From NCBI RefSeq assembly GCF_001673155.1, contig NZ_LZLE01000147.1, positions 1 through 37,192 on the forward strand: a stretch of DNA of 37,192 nt. Direction: 5' to 3'. A model generated the notes under the pieces. The model did not search any database, had not been told where the DNA came from, and saw only the letters and a list, made by a program, of their open reading frames with translations. Positions within the stretch are counted from its first letter, which is position 1, and every line of letters begins with the position of its first letter. A program made the translations under genes and the position numbers. Shown here in pieces: positions 1 to 8,300 of this stretch. Source of the DNA: Mycobacterium sp. 1423905.2 (GTDB taxonomy: Bacteria; Actinomycetota; Actinomycetes; Mycobacteriales; Mycobacteriaceae).

Positions 1-129
1 CAGCGCTTCGCCCTCGGCGATCACGTCGGGCATCTGCTGCAGCCGGTGGCCGGGGAGCAGCCGGACGAGTTGAAGGACTTGGTCTCCTTCAACGACGTGC
101 GCCACCTGGAACCGGGCCACGAGGCGTGA
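1..129 (+). CDS. 3' end of a probable flavin reductase-like protein (partial)
   Basis: The first 42 codons are open and end in TGA at 127-129; the 5' part lies outside the window. The visible tail contains ALGDHVGHLL near its start and ends in VRHLEPGHEA. This resembles the C-terminus of small actinobacterial flavin-reductase-like (FMN-binding split barrel) proteins, in which an LGDH segment sits near the end. The next gene starts four bases after this stop, so the two are probably one operon, and both would then use flavin or pyridine nucleotides. The identification rests on a short tail only and is tentative. Confidence 0.45.
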   Translation, partial: QRFALGDHVGHLLQPVAGEQPDELKDLVSFNDVRHLEPGHEA

Positions 130-133
130 GCCG

Positions 134-859
134 GTGAGCGACTGGCCTCTCGTCGGCATGGTCGGCGGGATCGACGAGTTGGCCGCCCACTACGCCCAGC
201 CCCCGGACGGGTTGCGCGCCAACATGATTTTCAGCGCCGATGGCGCGGCGGCGTTCGCCGGCCGGGCCGGTTCCTTGTCCTGTCCCACTGATCAGCGGCT
301 GCTACGGGTCCTGCGCGGGTTCGCCGACGTGGTGTTGGTGGGCGCCGGTACGGCTCGTGCCGAAAACTACGGTCCGGTTCACCTCACCGACGAGCAGCGA
401 ACTGCCCGGCACCGCGACGGGCACACCCGCCCTCCACCCATCGCGGTGGTCAGCCGCAGCGGTGAATTGCCCGGTCGATTGTTGAGCGATTCCGAACAGC
501 CACCGATCCTGTTGACCTGTGCTCAGACCGCGGCGCGAGACGACTTGCCCGGCGGGTTGCAGGTGCTGGTGGCCGGCGAGGAGTCAGTGGACGTGGTTGG
601 CGCGTTGGAACTGCTACGTGAGCGGGGCCTGCGTCGGATCTTGTGCGAGGGTGGGCCGACGCTGCTCGACGAGCTGGTGGAGAACGACGCTGTCGACGAG
701 ATCTGTGTGACGCTGGCTCCGAAGTTGGCCGCGAATCAGCCGGTGCGTCAGCACCTGCAGCCCTCCGGGTTGGCCATGCCGGTCGAGATGGCGCTCGAAC
801 ACGGTTTGGTGTACGACGACTACCTGTTCTTGAAATACCGGCGTCAACCGCGCGGATAG
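134..859 (+). CDS. Pyrimidine reductase family protein (RibD C-terminal domain)
   Basis: 241-residue stand-alone RibD_C / DHFR-like fold protein. Visible family marks are the N-terminal RANMIFSADG segment, the GAGTARAENYGP nucleotide-binding stretch (about residues 71-82) and CEGGPTLLDEL (about 170-180). The family includes the NADPH-dependent reductase of riboflavin synthesis and mycobacterial relatives of Rv2671; no deaminase domain is present, so the protein alone cannot be a bifunctional RibD. The GTG start at 134 follows the upstream gene by four bases, suggesting coupling. Its stop overlaps the convergent SRPBCC gene by 16 bases. The substrate is not determinable from the sequence, and this looks like a paralogue rather than the riboflavin enzyme itself. 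Confidence 0.8.
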   Translation: MSDWPLVGMVGGIDELAAHYAQPPDGLRANMIFSADGAAAFAGRAGSLSCPTDQRLLRVLRGFADVVLVGAGTARAENYGPVHLTDEQRTARHRDGHTRPPPIAVVSRSGELPGRLLSDSEQPPILLTCAQTAARDDLPGGLQVLVAGEESVDVVGALELLRERGLRRILCEGGPTLLDELVENDAVDEICVTLAPKLAANQPVRQHLQPSGLAMPVEMALEHGLVYDDYLFLKYRRQPRG

Positions 860-1329
860 CCGCGTCGTACGGTTCGGTCGAGGATGCCCAAGGTGGCGCG
901 CAGCGCGCCCTCGGACAGCACCGGGAAGATTTCCGCTTCTCGCCACTTCGGGTCGATGTTCGACCAGTCGTAGAAGGAGGTGACCACGGTCGCCGGGGAA
1001 TCGTCGAGAGGCTGCAGCCGGTAGCCATAGACGTGACCGATCTGGGGGCGGAGTTGGCCGAGGATGGTCCACGCGATGAGCCGGTCTCGCTCGAATTCCG
1101 TGATGGACACGGTGACGTCGTACTTACCCAGCTGCGGGTAATCGTTGAGGGCTTCGCGGTCCATGTGCACGACGAAGCTGTCCCCGACGGCCCGGACCGG
1201 TTCGCCGTCGGCTTCCTGGAGCATTCCGGAGGCGTCGATGGCGACGTGTCCTTGCGGGTCACACAGCACCGCGAAGATGTCCGGCGCCGGGGCCTCGATG
1301 GTGCGCTGCACCTCGATGCGTTCGGTCAT
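844..1329 (-). CDS. SRPBCC-family protein (polyketide cyclase/START-like)
   Basis: 161 residues from the ATG at 1329 (MTERIEVQRTIEAPAP). A longer reading to 1398 would overlap the kinase gene and has no family support, so the ATG was chosen. The N-terminal pattern I-E-A-P-A-x-x-I-F-A-V-L-C-D-P and the late WSNIDPKWREA segment are typical of mycobacterial SRPBCC proteins, a helix-grip fold that binds small hydrophobic ligands. It starts five bases after the stop of the PknE-like kinase gene on the same strand, so they are probably co-transcribed. No catalytic residues can be assigned and the ligand is unknown. Confidence 0.78.
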   Translation of the reverse strand: MTERIEVQRTIEAPAPDIFAVLCDPQGHVAIDASGMLQEADGEPVRAVGDSFVVHMDREALNDYPQLGKYDVTVSITEFERDRLIAWTILGQLRPQIGHVYGYRLQPLDDSPATVVTSFYDWSNIDPKWREAEIFPVLSEGALRATLGILDRTVRRGYPRG

Positions 1330-1334
1330 TTTTG

Positions 1335-3125
1335 CTAACCGATCAACTTGGTCAGCCAGCTCGGGTCTTGCATGTTGACCGAACTGCTTCCGTCCCACAC
1401 GAACGGCGTACCGGTGGCATTGAAACGTGCGAGCGTTGCATCGGCGTTGGTGGCTTTCGTCTGCGCGGTGCCCAGGTCGGCTCCGGACTTGATGCAGTTG
1501 ATCGCCGAAGCGTTGGCGCCGCTGGTCTGGGCCAGGTGGGCGAGTTCGGCGTCGGTCCGATCGGAGGCCGCACCCTCTTGCGGCTGGAAGTCGCTGGCGA
1601 ACAACCCGAAGTAGAACTGTGTATAGGCCTTGGCGTCGTTTTGCGCTGCGACGCAGTAAGTCGCCGCCACCGCGCGGGTCGAGTAGTTCTTCGTGTGCGA
1701 CTTGTCGTCGAGGAAGTTGAGCAAGTGATAACGCACTGTCAACTTCTTGCTGTTCACCGCGGTGTCGATATCAGTGGCATACGACCGGATGAAGGCGCCG
1801 CAGGGCGGGCACATCGGTTCGTTGAACACGTCGATTGTCGTCGGCGCTACCGAACTGCCGATCGATACACCGTCGCTAAGGACTTGCAGTTGCACCGCGT
1901 CTGGCGGGGGCGGTGCCGGTGACGATGGCGTGGCCCGCGGCGGGCCGGCCTTGGGCGGGTGGACGAACGCGACGATGAGCGCGCCCGCGATGGCCAGCGT
2001 CGCGACGACGGCCACACCGACCCAAAGCCACGGCTTGCGTAGCACTCCACCGTTGGCCTGCGGTGGGGCTTGACCCCATGGCGGGGCGCCGCCCCATCCG
2101 GTCTGCGGCTGGGGCATCACAGCGCTGGGCGCGGCCGGCGACCAGGCACCCGAGGGCGCCGGCCATGCCGCGCCCTGTGGCACGCCGTGGCTCGGGGTGG
2201 GCGTTGGTGGGTAGAAGCCAGAGGGATTGGCGAACCCGGCGGGCACATCCGATTGACTGCGTTGCAGGATGTCAATGGCTCGGCCCTGGTCGGGCGTGGT
2301 CAGGGCCGCGTAGGCGGCCGCGGACAGATCACCGCAGGTCGCGTAGCGGTCCGCCGGGTTTTTTGCCATACCGCGCGCGATCACTTCGTCGAAGGCAACC
2401 GGGATGCCGGGCCGCGCAGTGCTGGGTCGCGGAATCGGTTGATGCAGATGTGCGCCCATCACGCTGAGCTGATCGCCTCGGAACGGGGGCGATCCGGTCA
2501 AGCACTCGTAGAGCACGCAAGCCAGCGCGTAGATGTCGGCTCGGTAGGTGACTTCACCGTCGCCGAACCGCTCCGGAGCCATGTAGTAGAGCGTTCCGAC
2601 GGTGCTACCCAACTGTGTCAGCTTCTCGTCGTTGGTGGCGCTGGCGATTCCGAAATCGACCAGATAGGCGAAGTCGTCGGCGCTGATCAGAATGTTCTCC
2701 GGTTTGACATCCCGGTGGGTGACGCCAGCGGCGTGCGCGGCGTCGAGCGCCGAGCCGATCTGGCGCACCACAGCCACCGCCCGCGGCGGGGGCAGCGGCC
2801 CGTAGCGCTTCAACGTGGCGGCGAGGTCTTTGCCGTCGATCAAGCGCATGTCGACGTAAAGCTGGCCGTCGATCTCGCCGTAGTCGTGAATCGGAACCAC
2901 GTGCGGCTCTTGCAACCGTCCCGCCGTCCGCGCTTCGCGCTGCATGCGGGCGCGGAAGACCGGATCGCTGGACAGCGATCGCGACATCAGCTTCAGCGCG
3001 ACCACGCGCTCACGCGAGGTGTCCTCTGCCTCATAGACGTCGCCCATCGCGCCGCTGCCAACCAGCCGTCGCAGCCGATACGGCCCGACTTGCGTACCCT
3101 CCCGCGATTCCGCGGTGTCACTCAT
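1335..3125 (-). CDS. PknE-like receptor serine/threonine kinase with extracellular CPPC thioredoxin-fold domain
   Basis: 596 residues; M. tuberculosis PknE is about 566. The kinase domain spans roughly 15-275: glycine loop GSGAMGDVY at 23-31, lysine K45 in VALK, catalytic HRDVKPEN at 137-144, DFG at 157-159 and APE at 183-185. All catalytic residues are present. A Pro/Gly/Gln-rich juxtamembrane linker (about 295-360) leads to a single membrane helix (about 367-388), a Pro-rich stalk, then an outer DsbA/DsbG-like domain (about 412-596) with CPPC at 439-442. This is the PknE architecture, in which an envelope redox domain is coupled to a cytoplasmic kinase. Orthology to pknE itself is not proven because the neighbours differ from those of pknE, so no symbol is given. 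The ATG at 3125 is used. Confidence 0.9.
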   Translation of the reverse strand: MSDTAESREGTQVGPYRLRRLVGSGAMGDVYEAEDTSRERVVALKLMSRSLSSDPVFRARMQREARTAGRLQEPHVVPIHDYGEIDGQLYVDMRLIDGKDLAATLKRYGPLPPPRAVAVVRQIGSALDAAHAAGVTHRDVKPENILISADDFAYLVDFGIASATNDEKLTQLGSTVGTLYYMAPERFGDGEVTYRADIYALACVLYECLTGSPPFRGDQLSVMGAHLHQPIPRPSTARPGIPVAFDEVIARGMAKNPADRYATCGDLSAAAYAALTTPDQGRAIDILQRSQSDVPAGFANPSGFYPPTPTPSHGVPQGAAWPAPSGAWSPAAPSAVMPQPQTGWGGAPPWGQAPPQANGGVLRKPWLWVGVAVVATLAIAGALIVAFVHPPKAGPPRATPSSPAPPPPDAVQLQVLSDGVSIGSSVAPTTIDVFNEPMCPPCGAFIRSYATDIDTAVNSKKLTVRYHLLNFLDDKSHTKNYSTRAVAATYCVAAQNDAKAYTQFYFGLFASDFQPQEGAASDRTDAELAHLAQTSGANASAINCIKSGADLGTAQTKATNADATLARFNATGTPFVWDGSSSVNMQDPSWLTKLIG

Positions 3126-3280
3126 CCCGACTCCTCATGAAGCCATCCCTGCGCAGCAAACCAGTGCGCGGTGGCGTGCAGGGATAAGGCTAACGGCTGT
3201 GAGCGCTGTCGGGCGTAATGACGTCGAAGCTGACCCGCGGAAGCGGCGCGCAAACGTGTCGGTCCTCTTACGATGTCGCT

Positions 3281-4120
3281 GTGGTCAGCGACAACACCCG
3301 AGCGACCGATGACGACCGCAATGCAATCTGTCAGATGCTGGACGCCGCGCTGGGCGACGGCCAGCTGTCGGCCGAAGAGCACCGTGAGCGGGTGAGCGCT
3401 GCCACCAGGGCCCTGACCTTGGGCGAACTGGATTCGCTGGTGTCGGATCTGCAAATTCGTAAGCCGCCGCCACCGTCGTCTCCACCAGTATCAGTGCGCA
3501 CCTGGGGCATTCGACTCTCGGTGGCACTGGCGTTGGTGTTGTTGACTGTCGGCGTTGCGTGGGGACTGCACCGCAAGCCGACGTCGCATGCCGCCACGGT
3601 GTCCACCCCATCCGCGCCGAGCGTCACGGTCAGCCTCGGTGCGCCGACAACGACGACCATGTCGCCGCAGCCACCGCCACAGCTGCTCACGCTCAGTGGG
3701 GTGACCGAAGTGTTGGCGCAGATGCGAACCCAGTTCGGTGACAACCTGGGTTACCAGCTGAACATCTATCCGGACAAGGCGGTGCTGCAGCGTCCGGACA
3801 CCGCCAACGCCCACAAGATCGTGGAGTGGATCTACCGCAATGGCGGTTGGACCAACCGCGGCCCCAGCACCGCCGTCTTCTCCGGATCCGGTGTCGGCGA
3901 CCTCAGCAAGTTCGACGTGCAGGCGGTGCTGGACGTGGCGCGCGAGGCACCGAACACTCTCGCGCTCTACGAAGCGCCGCAGACCTTCCTGGCGATCCAG
4001 AGCCGCAAAGACGGCACGCTGTACCTGAATATCCACGTCTCGGACAACACCCGGCGCAGCGGATCCATCGTGGTCGGCGCGGACGGCAGCATCGCCGAAA
4101 TCGACCGCCCGCCCCGGTAA
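3281..4120 (+). CDS. DUF1707 domain membrane-anchored protein
   Basis: 279 residues if the GTG at 3281 is the start. It was preferred because the DUF1707 motif begins at once (ATDDDRNAICQMLDAALGDG), whereas the longer form from 3218 adds 21 residues of no family character. DUF1707 (about 5-58) includes LSAEEHRERVSAA and TLGELDSLVSDLQ. A single membrane helix follows (GIRLSVALALVLLTVGVAWG, about residues 73-92), then a Thr/Pro/Ser-rich linker and an outer domain of about 150 residues with no recognised family. The gene is divergent from the kinase and convergent with the next membrane protein (one base between stops). Function unknown. Confidence 0.75.
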   Translation: MVSDNTRATDDDRNAICQMLDAALGDGQLSAEEHRERVSAATRALTLGELDSLVSDLQIRKPPPPSSPPVSVRTWGIRLSVALALVLLTVGVAWGLHRKPTSHAATVSTPSAPSVTVSLGAPTTTTMSPQPPPQLLTLSGVTEVLAQMRTQFGDNLGYQLNIYPDKAVLQRPDTANAHKIVEWIYRNGGWTNRGPSTAVFSGSGVGDLSKFDVQAVLDVAREAPNTLALYEAPQTFLAIQSRKDGTLYLNIHVSDNTRRSGSIVVGADGSIAEIDRPPR

Positions 4121-4121
4121 G

Positions 4122-5000
4122 TCACCTCATCCGCAGGCCGCGCATGCGGACCCACAAGTCAGCCGCGACCAAGCCGGCGGCCCAGACCGCTGCCGCGACA
4201 CCGAGATGCACGAAGCTTTTGGTGTCGCGGCCCAAGACCGGTCCGATTGCCGCGGGCAGTTGAGTCCATAGCACCTTGTGCTCCACCCCGTCCATCGGGT
4301 CGGCGACGTAATAGACCGCGTAGGGCAGCACCAGGGCCGCGATCCAGGCGCCGATGCGACGCACCTCGTGGCGTTGTCGCCACCGCCGAACCAGCGGCTC
4401 GGCGGCCACCGGGTGCAGCACGGAGACGACATTTCCGACCCCGAGCCACGACAAGATCGGGACCGCGACGTTGGGGATGGTGACCCCAAGGCGCTGCGGG
4501 GATTCCAGCTGCAGCGTCAGCGCCATCGCCACCAACAGCGTCGGCAAACCCACCAGGGCGAGCAGCGCCAAGTTCTTGATTAACAGCATTCGCCACAACG
4601 GCGTGCCGTCGGACAATCCCTTGGCGACGCGGTAGTGGTCGCCGCCCAGCACGTTCGTCGTGGTCACGTCGGCCAGCACGAACGAAGAGAAGTAGGCGCT
4701 GACCAGCACCACCCAGTCCAGGTGGTGATGGTGGTAGTGACGCGTCTGGTGACCGTGTGAAGCCAACGGCTGCACCGCGAGCCAACCGATGGCCAGGAAC
4801 AGATTCGTCACCACACCGCTCATCCAGGTACGGGGCGGCGTGAACGCCCAACGGATCTCGGAACGCACTGCAGGCCACAGCTTTTGGTTGAAACCGCTGG
4901 CCGCTCGCACCGCGGAGGCCGGACGGGGCGCCGACGCACGCACCACCGCTCGCAGCGCCGCGCGCAGGTGCCGACGCATCGGCGTCTCCAGCTCCGCCAT
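4122..5000 (-). CDS. Multi-pass membrane protein of unknown function
   Basis: 292 residues with at least five or six hydrophobic stretches (for example SGVVTNLFLAIGWLAVQPLA, VVLVSAYFSSFVLADV, LALLALVGLPTLLVAMAL, IAALVLPYAVYYVAD and a C-terminal LGVAAAVWAAGLVAA). A His-rich segment (HGHQTRHYHHHH, about 81-92) lies between the first two membrane spans and could bind metal, which is only inference. The N-terminal ~45 residues are Arg/Ala-rich and cytoplasmic in character. I do not recognise the family with confidence; it resembles actinobacterial ABC-2-type or integral membrane proteins of unassigned role. It ends one base from the convergent DUF1707 gene and follows the STAS gene at an 11-base gap on the same strand, so it may be the last gene of that transcript. 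Confidence 0.7.
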   Translation of the reverse strand: MAELETPMRRHLRAALRAVVRASAPRPASAVRAASGFNQKLWPAVRSEIRWAFTPPRTWMSGVVTNLFLAIGWLAVQPLASHGHQTRHYHHHHLDWVVLVSAYFSSFVLADVTTTNVLGGDHYRVAKGLSDGTPLWRMLLIKNLALLALVGLPTLLVAMALTLQLESPQRLGVTIPNVAVPILSWLGVGNVVSVLHPVAAEPLVRRWRQRHEVRRIGAWIAALVLPYAVYYVADPMDGVEHKVLWTQLPAAIGPVLGRDTKSFVHLGVAAAVWAAGLVAADLWVRMRGLRMR

Positions 5001-5011
5001 CCGACGCTGCT

Positions 5012-5338
5012 CTACCTGTCTTCGGCGGGCGGGGCGGTTTCGACGGTTGCGATTTTGCTGAAACCACTGATGGTGAGCACTCGGACCAACAACGGATGCA
5101 CAATGACCCGCAGCCGGTCGACTTCGTCCGCATGGTCGAAAAGCGCGTTGATGCCGGCGCTGTCGACGTACCTCACCGCACTGAGATCGATGGTGATCGG
5201 CCGGCGAGTGCCGCCACTGGCCGAACTGAGCGCCTGAGTGAACTGTTCGATGTTGCTGAGATCGATCTCCCCGGTAGCAGTCACCCTCGGCGTCCCGTCC
5301 GCGCCACGGTCCGTGTTGAGGGTGAGCTGTGTGGCCAT
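5012..5338 (-). CDS. STAS-domain anti-sigma factor antagonist (SpoIIAA/RsbV-like)
   Basis: 108 residues from the ATG at 5338. One STAS domain fills the protein: ATGEIDLSNIEQF near the N-terminus, ITIDLSAVRYVDSAGI with the predicted phosphorylated serine S60 in the D-S-A-G loop, then an ISGFSKIATV tail. STAS antagonists of this type are phosphorylated by RsbW-like kinases and dephosphorylated by RsbU/SpoIIE phosphatases; unphosphorylated protein binds the anti-sigma factor. The ATG overlaps the stop of the upstream 1375-residue kinase/phosphatase gene by one base (TGATG), so translation is probably coupled and the two proteins are likely partners. Confidence 0.9.
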   Translation of the reverse strand: MATQLTLNTDRGADGTPRVTATGEIDLSNIEQFTQALSSASGGTRRPITIDLSAVRYVDSAGINALFDHADEVDRLRVIVHPLLVRVLTISGFSKIATVETAPPAEDR

Positions 5339-8300
5339 CAAGAGATCCTTGCGTACATCTGAACTGTGGTACCGGCGTCGTCGGAGTGAATGGTCATGTT
5401 CTCCATGAGCCCCTGCATCAGTGTGATGCCTCGGCCGCGACTGACTCCGGGAGTTTCTCGCGGCGGCTTCCAGCTGCCGCTATCGGTCACGGTCACATGC
5501 AGCCGGTCGACGACCGCGGTGGCCCGAAGGCAGACGGTGCCCTCGGGGCGGTCACGGTGACCGTGCTCGATCGCGTTGGCGACGGCTTCTCCGGCGGCGA
5601 TGAGGACGTCTTGGATCTGATCCGGCTCGACCCCGGCCTGTTTGAGCCAGCTGCGCAGCGCGGCCCGGCTGGGTCCCAGGTGGTTGGCGTCGGCGACGAA
5701 GTTGAGGGTGAGCGGCGCGGGCTGGCGATAAAGCAGCATGGCGACGTCATCCGGATAGCCACCGCCCGGCTCCAGCCGCGTCATGAGTTGGTCGGCGACC
5801 TCGTCGATGGATTGTGATCGGCCTTGTTGGACGAGGTCGGCGGCTCGCGTCATTCCGTCGTCGATGGTGTGCCCCCGGCGCTCGACCAGCCCGTCGGTGT
5901 AGAGCAACAGCGTGGCGCGCGGCGGCATGGTGACCTGCGCTTCGGTTCGTGACCAGTCCGGCCGCAATGCCAAGGGCAGCCCATGCCCCCCGTCGAGCCT
6001 CACGGTGGTGCCGTCGGCGTGTACCAGGATGGGCGGCGGGTGGCCGGCGTTGGCGTAGACGAGTTCGCCAGTGTCCAGAGTCAGTACGGCGCAGAACGCG
6101 GTGGTGCAGCGTGCACCCGGCAATCGGGCGGCGAAACGGTCGAGACCCGCAAGCGCTGCGCTGGGCCCGGACTCCTCGAGCAGCAGGGCCCGGCAAGCGC
6201 TGCGTAGCTGGCCCATCACCGTGGCGGCGCCCAGACCATGCCCGACGCAGTCGCCCACGATCAGCGCTACCCGGCCCTTGTCGAGGTCCACGACGTCATA
6301 CCAGTCACCGCCGACCTTCAGTGGGCGGCTCGCCGGGTGGTACCGCACTGCAAACCCTTCGGGCAGCTGCACTGGTCCGAGCATTGCTCGTTGCAGCGCT
6401 ACCGCGGTTTCACGTTGCCGGTCCAATTGGTAGACCCGCTGCAAGCCCTGACCCAGCCGGCCGCTGAGCACAGTGAGCAGCGTTTGATCCTCCGGGGTGA
6501 ACGGTCGGCGCTCGGACAACTCGACCCAGATGACCAACACCCCTGCAGGATGCTGCAAAGCGATACCGGCAGCGCCGGCTGACTCGGTGACCGGAGTGAG
6601 CAAGTCGCCGTGCCGCAATGCCGCAAAGCGTTGTTGCTCACCGAGCGCCAGATCTCCCCACTGCATCGGCTCACCGGCGCAAACCAAATGCGGCGCAGTG
6701 GCGTGGGCGGTGTCGTCGAACGTCAGCGCCAGGATCCGTCGCGCCTTCCATACGCCCAGCAGCTCCTGGGCGGCTCCGCGCAGCGCGTCATCGAGCGTGT
6801 CAGCTTGCGCCAGTTGCTGATTCAATGCCGCGAGGGCGGTCTGGCGCTGCGCGACGTAGTGTTCAGCCGTGACATCGCGAAGGGTGCCCACCATCACTCG
6901 CCGGCCCGTCGCGGGGTCGTCGGCGTGGTTGAACGTGGCCGCGACCCACCGCCGGTGCCCGTCGCGGTGCCGCACCGGAACTGTGAATGCGCCGTGCGTT
7001 CGGTTCAGCATTGTCTCGAATGCGGATTCGACTTCCCGGAACGACTCGGGATCTGTTTCGGCGTCCGGCCACCATGGGTGGATAGGTTCATAGGGCAGAT
7101 CCTCGGGGCCGTATCCGAGGATTTCGGTGAACGCGGCGTTGATCTCGATGACCGCACCATGTTCGTCACAGACGAAGAACGCTTCCTGCAAAGAGTCGAC
7201 CAGAGCGGTGCGCCAGCGGGCTTGATGGCTGCGCAAGCGGGCGAGTTCGACGTTGGCCCGCACCCTCGCAAGCAGCTCCGCGGCGGCGAATGGCTTGACG
7301 AGGTAGTCGTCGGCACCGGCCAGCAACCCTTCGATCGACTCTTCCTGGCCGGCACGAGCGGAGAGCAGCAAGACCGGCAGGGCGGCGGTCCGCGGATCGT
7401 TACGCAGCGTTGCGAGCAGTTGCAGACCATCGATGTTCGGCATCATGACGTCACTGACGACGATCTCAGGCAGCTGAGAGCGGATGGCTTCGAGCGCTTG
7501 TCTGCCGTCGGTCACGGCAGTCACCTCGTAGCCGGACGTTCGCAACAGGTTGGTCAGATACTCGCGCATGTCGGTGTTGTCGTCGGCGACGACCACGCGA
7601 ACCCGTTCGCCGGCAGTCTCGGTCGGCGCGATCGCGGTCATGGTCGCGGTGCTGCCGGTGTCGGGCGGCGTAGATCCGGTGGGCAGCCACCGCAACGCTT
7701 CTTGAAGGTACGGTTGCGCGGTCGCACCGGGGACGGGCCGCGCGGCCGCCGGTGAACCGATCTCGTCGGCCGGCAAGTGCGCCGTACCGAACGGCAACCG
7801 CACGGTGAAGGCGGTGCCCATGCCTTCCCGGCTTTCCGCGCTGATGGTGCCACCGTGCAGGCTGACCAATTCCTTTACCAGCGCCAGCCCGATGCCGCTG
7901 CCCTCGGTGGAACGAGCGCGCGCGCTCTCGATGCGGTGGAAACGCTCGAACAACCGGGGAATCTGCTGCGCCGGAACGCCGATACCGGTATCGCTGACGG
8001 TGACTACCGCATCGGCACCTTGGCGGCTGGTGCGGACCGTGATCGAGCCGTCGAAGGTGTACTTCAACGCGTTGGAGAGCAGGTTGAGGACCACCTTTTC
8101 CCACATCTCACGGTCGAGGTACACCGGTTCGTCGAGGGGTGGACACTCCACGGTGAATGTCAGGCCTGCGCGCTCGATCGCGGAGCGGAAAACGCTGGCC
8201 AACTCGGCAGTCACGGCGGACAGGTCGATGGGTTCGAACAGTGCCTGCATGCGGCCGGCTTGGATGCGGGAGAAGTCCAGCAGCGTGTTGACCAGCTTGG

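Noticed and set aside
2070..3140. Long plus-strand open frame (356 codons) across the PknE-like gene
   Set aside because: It is antisense to an intact kinase with every catalytic motif; the codon pattern and lack of family features mark it as a high-G+C shadow.
6610..7755. Plus-strand open frame of 381 codons within the signalling gene
   Set aside because: Antisense to conserved receiver and PAS domains; no recognisable domain or start signal.
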